A stretch of 64,000 nt of DNA from Allacma fusca (Eukaryota; Arthropoda; Collembola; Symphypleona; Sminthuridae): the NCBI GenBank assembly GCA_947179485.1, contig OX359250.1:22384887-22448886 (forward strand). The letters are read 5' to 3'. The notes beneath the pieces are model-generated. The model saw only the letters and a list, made by a program, of their open reading frames with translations, did no database searches and was not told where the DNA came from. Shown in pieces: positions 55,201 to 64,000 of this stretch; position 1 is the first letter of the stretch, and each line of letters begins with the position of its first letter. Both the position numbers and the translations under genes were made by a program.

Positions 55201-55660
55201 TGAGCCCATACTGCAGACACATACTGTGAGATGTTTGTCGAAAATCTGCAGACCCCCAGAAGAAGGAGGACTGTGCCACTCAGTCAGGTAGAGAAGTATG
55301 CCTACTTAATTTCAAGTATGGGCCCAGGACCTACACAACACAAGTTAGAATCTCACGACTTCTACGGACAGGTATTACCTGAATTAATGAACTGGTTTCC
55401 CATTAATTACTGAACATGAATTAAGAGTGTTAGTAGTCCATGATATGTCTGTGTGTAGCTGTAGAGGGAAATCCTACGTATAAATTTCAAATGTATCACG
55501 GCTCTGTATACAGTCAGGTCTTACTCTTATAGGGAGTTGAAGGGAAAAGGGGAAATGATAGGTTGTATAACTGGCGTGTACACTACTGGGGAATGAAAAC
55601 TCATGTGAATGAAATAGGGTAAAAGTAAGTCACTTAGGAAGTCCTATGCGTATAATCAAA
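52260..55660. other. No gene seen
   Basis: 3.4 kb of AT-rich intergenic sequence with CATA repeats near 55070-55089. No supported exon. Confidence 0.4.

Positions 55661-55663
<3 letters not shown>

Positions 55664-55697
<34 letters not shown>
55664..55697 (+). repeat. (CA)17 microsatellite
   Basis: Uninterrupted CA dinucleotide run of about 34 bases. Confidence 0.95.
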
Positions 55698-55699
<2 letters not shown>

Positions 55700-56160
55700 C
55701 TAGTACCACTACAAAAGTAGTGATGAGTAAACATCAACTTTTGACGGAGCTTGTATGTATATTTATATGTATGTATGAATGTCGCAAGTGAAAGGAACAG
55801 GTTAGTTTATTTTCGTCATATCAATAATCAATACAAGGAAATTCCACATTCTCGTATATCTACATGAACAGCACCAAGCTGACTTGCTCTTCGTAACGGA
55901 AGTTAATAACTAACGGAGTATGGGTTTCCAAAAAATTAATACATTCCTTTCCACTTGTACTTATATGTATGACGAATGCGCGGCTGCATAATTCTTAGAA
56001 AGTCGTCAATTTCTTCCCAACTTTCTTATCGAGTGCACAACATTTTCATTTGCTTTAAAGTCTTGGTCAGTCCAGTAAATTAAAAGTTTCAAAAGTTAGT
56101 TTCCCCTAATTTTAAATTCTTTAAAATTTTCTAATAATTATTATTTTTTCTCAAAATTTA
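55700..56160. other. 5' flank of the ninjurin-like gene
   Basis: No clear core promoter seen. AT-rich, with a TATGTATATTTATATGTATG stretch near 55755. Confidence 0.35.
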
Positions 56161-56165
56161 AACTC

Positions 56166-57098
56166 ATGTTTATTCGGAATGAAGACACTTTCCTACCGGA
56201 CTCAACGTTCCTCCAAAATGAATCTCTACCTGTTCAATTGGAGTACAGCCGTGGGCCGAGCTTTAATTTAGTTCAATTGGTAAGTTCATATGGGGAATTT
56301 TCCCTGGGGAAAAATTTTGGATTTAGAAGTCATTTTGTTTTTGGAAATTAATTAATTGTCCCTTATAAAATGTTCCTATGGATGTGCACAAAATGCTACA
56401 CAGGCAATAGTCCTGCTCATGGCAGTCTTTCAAACCTTGTATTACGTGGGGAGTGCAGAGGACTCAAGGAAATTACTCTTTAAGATGGGGCTAGGATCTG
56501 CTGCCGTGTACTTGTGCTGTATCTCATCCGCTGTCAATCTCCACATTTCGCACGTGCTTCAAGACCAGCAGCTCAACTACCGTTCTGCATATTCATCAGC
56601 GGTATGAAAAAAAAAAGAAGTTATTATTATTGATTCTAGTTTTTTTTTCTCGCACATGCTACAGCAAGTCAAAATAGACACGGGGTGAATTAATTATTGT
56701 TCACATTCATCAATCAAATGTTTACATTACAGCAAATGCTCATCAACGTTGGTGTGACGCTTCTTCTTCTGTTAGCACAAATAATGGTCATTGAGCAAAG
56801 GACTCAAGGGTTTTATAAGACTACTAAGCCCGATGGGAACAAAGTGTTGATGGTATTTATCATCATTTCAAACACTGTAAGTTTTTGCATAAATTATCGT
56901 TTTATGAGCCTTACTACCGAGCATTAGCTCTACAAATGCTATGTATTATCAGCAATGTAAATATGTGAACATTATTATCTTTTACTCTTGTAATAACATG
57001 TGTCATAATTATTAATGCTCTTTCAGATATTATCAACGATTGCCATTGTAAATACGTCTGCGAAAATTCACAGTGATGTTTTTCAGCTGTTATATTAA
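56166..57098 (+). CDS. Ninjurin-like membrane protein, four exons, 175 aa
   Basis: Exons 56166-56279, 56404-56601, 56733-56876 and 57027-57098 (114 + 198 + 144 + 72 bases), all junctions phase 0 with GT-AG. A hydrophilic N-terminus of about 38 residues is followed by an AIVLLMAVFQTLYYVG helix, comparable to the ALLMANASQL region of ninjurins. A hydrophobic segment GLGSAAVYLCCISSAV comes next, then two membrane segments (LINVGVTLLLLLAQIMVIE, about 106-124, and KVLMVFIIISNTILSTIAIVN, about 142-162) in the spacing of ninjurin TM1/TM2. Ninjurins are small adhesion or membrane-rupture proteins in animals. Length (175) is close to the family's 150 or so. The match is from memory of the pattern; a different four-helix protein is possible. 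Exon 2's acceptor (GCTACACAG) has a weak pyrimidine tract. Confidence 0.65.
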
Positions 57099-57397
57099 AA
57101 GAGGATTTTTGTATTGCTAATAATTCTGGGCTCAGCGCAGGGTTCAAAGGTAAAAGTCTGATAAAACGTTGCTCACTTATATGACAAATAAGGATTAGTG
57201 TACAGAATTTGACTGTTATGTTTCTCAAGTCAGTAGTAATTATATTTTATGTCCGCACAAAGTTGATGAATTTAGGCTGGAAATGGTAAATGATTACTAT
57301 TAGCAAATTTCTGGAACGGATTTTTGTCCATGCTCATATGTATTTTTGTTGGAAATAAGTTTACATTTCACCTGTATACTATTAGCATTGTAAAACT

Positions 57398-57403
57398 AAT
57401 AAA
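57398..57403 (+). terminator. Polyadenylation signal AATAAA
   Basis: AATAAA 300 bases after the ninjurin-like stop codon; the first such hexamer on this strand downstream that I noticed. Confidence 0.45.
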
Positions 57404-57409
57404 ACAATG

Positions 57410-58510
57410 TTGATTTATTGTTATCGTTCAAATCACCGTCATTTTAATTTGGGATTTCTAAAATTATTATAACATAGTAGTTTCATTTGACACATTCGTA
57501 TTGTTAATGGCTTTATCTCCACTTCCGTTATTGCACGCCCCATTGCTTATTTTAATGATATTCTGTGGAGTATTTACTGGTCCTTTGGAAATTTTGAGTC
57601 CTTCACGAAATTCCCGTGATACGCTTCGGGCTGTAAGACTATGGACCTGTAAATGTAAAAATCCTTGTAAGACTTTGGAGCATGCCTCAAAACTACTGAA
57701 CTTGACCCCTTTACGGCACGAGAGTTCTGGGACAGTTTCAAATTATGAAATACAGATACATATACAAGAAACATAGTGTCAGTAAATCAAATATACACTA
57801 GGATCAGATATACATAGACAGTGAAACAAAAGTTAAACGAGTCTATAGATAAACAAGGAACAGAAGAAATTTACTTTAGCACACACAAGGCACACATTTG
57901 CCTGTCAGTACATACAAGCTTTGCACAGAGCTATCAGAATTCAACAAAGCTTCACTTGGCTTTCAGTATAACTTTTGCCCATACAAATCCTAAAATCTGT
58001 ATTACTTTCCCTGGGGTTTTTAGGACTTTTTTTAATGTGGAAATGTGAGAAAGATAAGAGATCCCACGGAGTAGAGCACAATAGATGTTAATAATACAAT
58101 ATGTTTTATGCCTTTGATGTTGATAATACATTGCGTGTCAGGTCAGAAGATTCAAAAGCGCAAGTGACATACTGAATTGTCCGTGAACTTCGCGGAAACT
58201 GCTTTTTTTTAATGTTTACTAGCCTTTAAATAAAATTCAGTTTTTATGGGATTTGGGGATAAGTCTTCTTTTTTTTAGCATTTTGGATTATGGCAAAACA
58301 GACTTTACGGTATATGTGCTGTCATTAAATGTAGAAACGATAGCTACAGTACTTACAATAAATTGCCTCTGACATTGAACGCTAGTTTTTTTTTTTGACA
58401 GGAACAGAGACAATCAGTCAATGGTAACGATTTGACTGATTAACATTACAGAGTCGGACAAACACTCATAATAAACTGGCTATTCTTTAAAAATTACTTT
58501 GGATCTTCTA
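57410..58510. other. No gene seen between convergent genes
   Basis: Lies between the 3' ends of the ninjurin-like gene (+) and the Ig-domain gene (-). The 91-codon ORF at 57501-57776 has a hydrophobic start (LMALSPLPLLHAPLLILMIF) but no splice or homology support. Confidence 0.4.
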
Positions 58511-58518
58511 TCTAAAGC

Positions 58519-61500
58519 TTATTTCTCTTCTTGTGCCATTTTGCCACCCTTTCGGAACCGAGCTTGTCGAACTATTTGTCGAGTAAGTTTCCGTAAAGTT
58601 TCACTTTCAATTCTCTTGGCTTCTTCCAATTGAGCGTCGAGTTCATCCTGGGGAGACGCCTCTGACTTATCTGTCCGATCTTCTGTCGTTGTAGTATTTG
58701 TTTCAAATTCCTCTCCTTCTGAATCATTTTCAATACTCCTGTCATCCACAGAGTCATTGGTTTGGTCAATGACAATTTCACTAGTTACTGGACTCCTAGG
58801 GACTTCAGGGCCCTCGTTGTCTTCAAATACCTCTGCATCTGGCAAAGATTGTTCCTCATCTATGGCTAGCAAGTCTTGGACCACACCGTTTGGATCCGTG
58901 ATGAGCATGAAAGGAGCTTCGTTCGAAGAACTCAATCTTGGCTTTGGTGGAGGAGTTTTCGGTAGCGGTGGAATAAATACAAAGGATTCATCCATTTCAT
59001 CCGTATCTGATGCGGATTGTGAAAGGGTTGGTTCTTCTGCAGGGGTAGGAACTACAGTCATACTATGGTCGTTTGTAGAACTTGATGAAGGCGTTGAAGG
59101 TTCTTCAGGAGCTATAAATTGTTTAGGGGAAGGCTCTATAGTACTGACGGATACTGTGTCTTCAGACGATTCAATCGGTTCATTAATCTCTTCAATCAAT
59201 CTCGGTTCTGATTGTAACTGTCTAGCTTCCACTATTATATCTGTAGGAATTTTTTCTTCTGTTGGAAGACCTCCTGACGGATGCTCTTGAATCATTGTGT
59301 CTTCTTCATTGGCTAAGTTATCTTCCTCTGTACTTTCGTTCAGGGGCTGCTCAAGTAGTACTTCTGGGTTTTGAACTAGTTGTATTCCTTCCGCATTTGT
59401 GTTGGAAGTCAAATGGCTTGAGGGAAGGGTCGTGTCAGGGGAATTCGTTTCTTCAAGTAAGACTGGCACTGGATTTTCGTTGGAGGTAATTATTTTCGTT
59501 GTGGATGCAGGTGGGAGGTTTTCCTCAGAGGAGGATGATGATGTGGGTCGTAGTGAAGTTGACATATCGCGGGGCGGTAGGTACATGGGAGAGCGACCTT
59601 GATTAGGCTCATGGTAAAACTTCCGAGCCAAATTTTGCACTTGATTTCGTTGTCTTATTTCTTGTAAATCATCATCATAGTCACTGTAATGTGTCCGGGG
59701 AGGAGAGACAGATGCTCGGGACCGGAGGCTACTTAAGGTTTGAACCCCATCATCAGATGAGGGTGACTTCGGTAATACACTTGGAAGTCTACTCGGCATT
59801 GTGTCAAACTTTTTGCGAAACTATATTATTGCATTAATAGAGAATGAGAAGTAGATAGTTGTTACAAGAATGAAAACAGGGAAAGACAGATTTAAAGAAA
59901 TTCAAGTCACTATATAGGATAAATTGTACCTGTATTCCTCGCATTCCCCCAATGTCCTTGACTGGCGTCAGAGGTTTGCCAAAATCCGTAGGTGTTTTTT
60001 CCGACTGAAACAAAAGTAATAAAAACTTGCTTTCCCAATGAATTCTAATATATTCGGATTACAGTCCCATCTATTCATTTCTACTGCAATGATCATTTAA
60101 ATCTGATGTCCCATTGATGTTATAGTGGTAATGTTGTAAACGAGTGAATTAAAATCTGGGCTCACGTCTTCATGGATTTTTTTTGGTCAAATGATGGAAT
60201 AAATCATCACATATGTACATTTAAACATTACTTTAGCTACGAGTGTATTTTTTTTTGTTGACAATAAACTTACCACAGGTGAAAATTGTTGTGCCAATTG
60301 CTTTACAGAAGGTAATTTCACACCGCCGAGATCTGATGGTATTGTATTCCATGGCTTCTGCACAAGAATAATCTTGGGTTCAGGAGTACTTTGTGTCTTA
60401 AAATCACGTTTATCAGTTTTTAGGAAGGAATCCTCATCAGGGTCTTTTTCGTCGTCATCAGCCATGTTTGTGGCACCCAAGACCAAGTCACGACTTGTTC
60501 TGAAAAAATAAAAAACAAGAGAATATAATCGTATGGAATTATTCATGTATACGGTGAACCAAATAGTATGTTTTGCATAATTATGCTCCAAACTACCGAT
60601 TGCAACGATATTAAAAGAAAGCACGGAAGTACATACCTCCCTGCCCTGATTCTTTTCGCGAGGTTTTCAGGTGCATATGGATTAAAATCTAATTTAACAG
60701 GATTTGCCCACTTCATCTTCTCTCTCTCGGCAACTGTAAACCTCTTAGTCGGGTCATCTTGGTCTTCAAGTTCTAGAGTATCATTGAGTACCAATGACTG
60801 GGAGGTTTCTTTCAGCGTTTCTTCTGCCGGGGATGACGACGACGTTGAGTTATTATCATCATCACCTTGCGATCTAACCTATTGTGTATACATATAATAT
60901 TCGAATTAGTAAATCCCTAATTTATGTCTCACACTTATGTACATATGTAATTATGCATACATATACATATGTATGCACAATTGAAATGCAGTCGTCAACT
61001 TACAGAAATCCCATTGTATGTTTCTACTACTTCAGTGGCTTCAACAGGTACCTCATCGATTCCGTCTTTGCTATCTTCAATCCTAAAAACTACACGAGTA
61101 GTGCCTAGTGTATTTGTAGCTACAGCGATATATTCTCCAGAAAGATTCTGAGAAATTTTCGTTCCAGTACGATTTAATGTAAGAGTCCAGCGACCGCTCC
61201 CTTTATCATCTACGAATCAAAAATAAATTCATTGGGAGCAAATTCCACAGGAAATGTGGGTAGTGGGAAAAATATTGCATTGCGTTTTCATACATACATA
61301 TGCATTTAGGTACATGGGTACGATACCACTCAATTATATACCTACATACATGTGTACAATATCTCTGCACTTACCAATGCTCGTAATTATGTCGCTACCC
61401 TTGAAGATATTTACTACAGGCTCCGGATGCCCTGCTATTTCAAAATCGATAGTAACTGGGTCAGTTGATGTTGTAACGCGTACAATATCCGGAATGGTAT

Positions 61501-63292
61501 TGAAACTGGGAGCAACCTTCTTTCGTTCAGAAGCTACAAGAATAAATTAAAGTAATTTAAATCTCTTTAAACTTTAATATATGCATTGCTAATAACAAAA
61601 TGTATTTGATAATGACAATGCTTAGCTCCCACACAGTAAATATAATTTGTACATATGTATCTATCTGTACAGTACGTAGTCAAGAGTCAAAAGAGTCAAA
61701 GGAGTGAATTAACATACGTTTGATACTGAGGCTGAAACTATGAGAAATCTCTGATCCAGACTCATTTCTCACAACTACCTCATACTCCCCAGCATCAGAC
61801 TCTTGTGGATCGTACATGATAAGAGTGTATTTAGGGGGACTGGCTTTGATTTCGATCTTTTTACTCTGTGATGTTAATATCCGTTTTGTTTTCAGAGAGC
61901 GCCAAATGGGTGGAGCATCTACATTGACAAAAAGGATGAGGAGCGTCGTCAATAATTTATTACTAATAATTGCATTTAATTAGCATCTGTCACGCCGCAC
62001 TCATCTTGAAAGGATAGCCTATATAATATATAATTATATGAGAATAAATCTCTTACTTTCAGCATCAGAAAGGGTAACGGAGAACCGTGCAGTTTTGCCA
62101 GTGGCAACTTGGGCATCCTCTGGCCACTTGATATCAATGCTTTCCTCATAAGCCTGGTTATCACCACCACCAGGGAACTCAAAATAATCACCAATAAAGT
62201 CATCATCCTCTATATCCGATTGTTTATCCTCCTCATTATCATCATTATCCGTAGCGGACGGGTTGGGAACTAGCATTGGCACGGACTCTGCAGCCATCTT
62301 ACTGAAAAGGATAGGTTTCTTTTTCTTTTTAAAAAGCCAGTTCTCCTCCCAGGCTGCAACTTGTGAGACCTTTTTGGAAGGCTCATCCTCATCATTCTCA
62401 TCCGGAGAGTCCACAATGTCAACCCCATGCTCAGGGAAAGGAACGGGCTCATTTTTGGTTTTCTTATTGTTGGTTTTCCTGGGGCGTTGTTGTTGTGTCA
62501 GCCGTGAGGACTCATCCTGAGACGTGTCCGAGTCTGTCTCATTAGTTTCATAGGTAATTTCCACGTGTTCTTCAATCTGCTCAAAAAGAGTAGATATATG
62601 TTCGTATATCTATATGAGACTCATTTACAATTCAAAATAATCCCTGAGCCTGTCAACCGCGTCTCATACCACATGCTAAACCAAAATAGGGCATTACAAC
62701 TACTTGTATAGGTTGTGTGTATAGGACTACAGTACAGTAGTAATGCATAAGGAACACATTCTGATAAATATCTATCTTCCCTTCCGATTGCTCATTCTGT
62801 ATAGAAAACTGCTTACAAATCAAAAGTGGAATGTGATGTAAATTACAATGGTTATTTAAAAAGTTCAGCGCCGTGGCTTTTGAATTGCAATGAGCTGTGT
62901 GTGTGTGTGTGTGTGTTTGTGTCTGTGTGTATCTACTTATTCTATGAAATATTTATCTCACACACACCTCACAATTACAAAGGCTGTTGTGCCTCTTCCC
63001 GAGCAAAACCCCCATTTACACCGAGTTTATTGTCTGCCAAAGAATGGGTAGACATAGCTGAGGAAAATTAAACCTACCTGTTGTACCACTGGCGGATTGA
63101 TTCCATCTCCGCCCGACCAATTGGAGCTGCTAGTTCCTAAGCTAATGTCATCATCCGAGAAGTTGGAGAAGCCATCCGTAGTGGTTACCCAACTCTTGAC
63201 ATCTGCAGATGAAAAGAATTTCCCAAGCGTAAAATTCACATACTGGTTTCCTTTTAAATGGAGCCATTACACAAAAAGCTCCTTGTGTCTTG

Positions 63293-63331
<39 letters not shown>

Positions 63332-63945
63332 ACCCAGACCACATAGTCATTCATATCAAATTAATATTATACAAATGGCTCAACCCACAAGGACTGAGAG
63401 AGTGGTGGTGGGGGGGGGGGGTTGAATTAAAAACATAAAATAGGAAAACGTGAAGAACCATGCCCACTCACTGTATTTTCCGCTGCCGGTTGCACTCAGC
63501 TCTCCGTCATTATCGGTTTGCACGGCTGAGTCGACGACACTAATTACCGGCGACAATGACTTCCTCCCGCCCCCAAGACCAATATCGTTCACGACCTTGT
63601 TTAAAATAGCAGTGGACAGGATTTCTTCGTAGGTTGTTGTGGTAGGGGCATTGGAAGACAGCACGTTAGTAATTACGGTCTCTCCATCATCAAGCACTGA
63701 CTTGCTTATGAAAGTCTGGTCATCTTCAAATGGGGCCAAGTCCATGGCGGCGTCTTTTACTTCCACCAATAACTTACTAAAGTTTTCCTCTGCCGTTTCT
63801 GTTGCGGGTTGACTGTACATATGCACTGTACCTACAGCCATATCATAAGCTTTCATCACTGCAATCCAACAAGTTCCATCAGGAACATGAAAAAAAAACT
63901 TCCGTTTGGGTACAGTATTTTTGTCAGGTTTGCTAACAACAACTT
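58519..63945 (-). CDS. I-set Ig-domain protein, muscle/Z-disc type, 3' ten exons (partial)
   Basis: Exons read on the minus strand: about 63945-63472, 63202-63078, 62576-62057, 61918-61718, 61533-61375, 61209-61004, 60878-60637, 60499-60274, 60004-59930, 59820-58519. All junctions are GT-AG and phases match throughout; most around the Ig modules are phase 1, as usual for titin-like genes. The third and fourth exons make one Ig fold (GKTARFSVTL ... DAGEYEVVVRN), the fifth and sixth a second (PEPVVNIFKGSDI ... SGEYIAVATNTLG). The tail is about 640 residues, acidic and Ser/Pro-rich with short conserved blocks (REKMKWANPVKLDFNPYAPE, LPSVKQLAQQF, PKTPPPKPRL), ending in a charged helix. Large proteins with scattered Ig domains and disordered linkers link Z-disc or actin structures in arthropod muscle (zormin, palladin or titin relatives); zormin-like is my best guess. 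The 5' part lies outside the window. Confidence 0.7.
62896..62930 (+). repeat. (GT)n microsatellite in an intron of the Ig-domain gene
   Basis: GT dinucleotide run with one interruption, between exons 63078 and 62576. Confidence 0.9.
63296..63327 (+). repeat. (CT)n microsatellite in an intron of the Ig-domain gene
   Basis: CT run of about 32 bases between exons 63472 and 63202. It is read GA on the transcribed strand. Confidence 0.9.
63410..63421 (+). repeat. G12 homopolymer
   Basis: Twelve G in a row following GTGGTG, in the same intron. A likely site of sequencing length error, without effect on the coding model. Confidence 0.9.
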
Positions 63946-64000
63946 GAGGGTTGGGACAAGTAGTGAGGAATTTATTTATTTAATTAACTTTATCATGTTA

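Noticed and set aside
57501-57776. 91-codon ORF with hydrophobic start
   Set aside because: It has no splice partner and an unremarkable second half; it lies in the 3' flank of the ninjurin-like gene.

Overview
The window is eukaryotic nuclear DNA. It has AT-rich intergenic sequence, short GT-AG introns, AATAAA signals and very many transposon remnants. The gene content points to an arthropod: a DUF4781-like protein, an I-set Ig muscle-type protein, a secreted glycine-rich protein, BEL/Pao and Penelope retroelements. A springtail or other hexapod would fit, but species cannot be fixed from sequence alone. A 200-base N run (32040-32239) is an assembly gap.

Layout. 1-16.2 kb is almost pure repeat: a foldback element, an 18-bp satellite, a complete but damaged BEL/Pao retrotransposon (2708-8690), a Penelope C-terminal fragment, two hAT-like non-autonomous elements, and Helitron-like 3' ends. 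16.2-19.4 kb ends in a three-exon DUF4781-like gene (minus). 19.4-28.3 kb is repeat-rich and carries a third hAT-like element (23929-25731) with exact 8-bp target duplications and an internal LINE fragment, plus a second Penelope remnant. 28.3-43.7 kb holds three related genes on the minus strand, all predicted single-pass membrane proteins with a large outer domain. They are interrupted by a mariner-like MITE, the gap, and a Ty3/gypsy element with truncated pol. 45.1-51 kb is largely unannotatable. A glycine-rich secreted protein gene lies at 51.2-52.25 kb, with a TATA box and a probable 3' UTR intron. A four-exon ninjurin-like gene (+) lies at 56.2-57.1 kb. From 58.5 kb to the right edge runs the 3' part of a large Ig-domain gene (minus), of which ten exons can be chained with matching phases.

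Most host CDS models were built by reading splice junctions by eye. In each, the reading phase closes across every intron and the summed exon length is divisible by three, or phase-consistent for the partial gene. No bacterial-type system, CRISPR array or operon is present. The most distinctive material is (1) three hAT-like non-autonomous elements whose arms are arrays of short G/C-run motifs, bounded by 8-bp target duplications, and (2) a small membrane-protein family in which two members share a 681-bp, nearly identical 3' half while their 5' halves are unrelated or distant.
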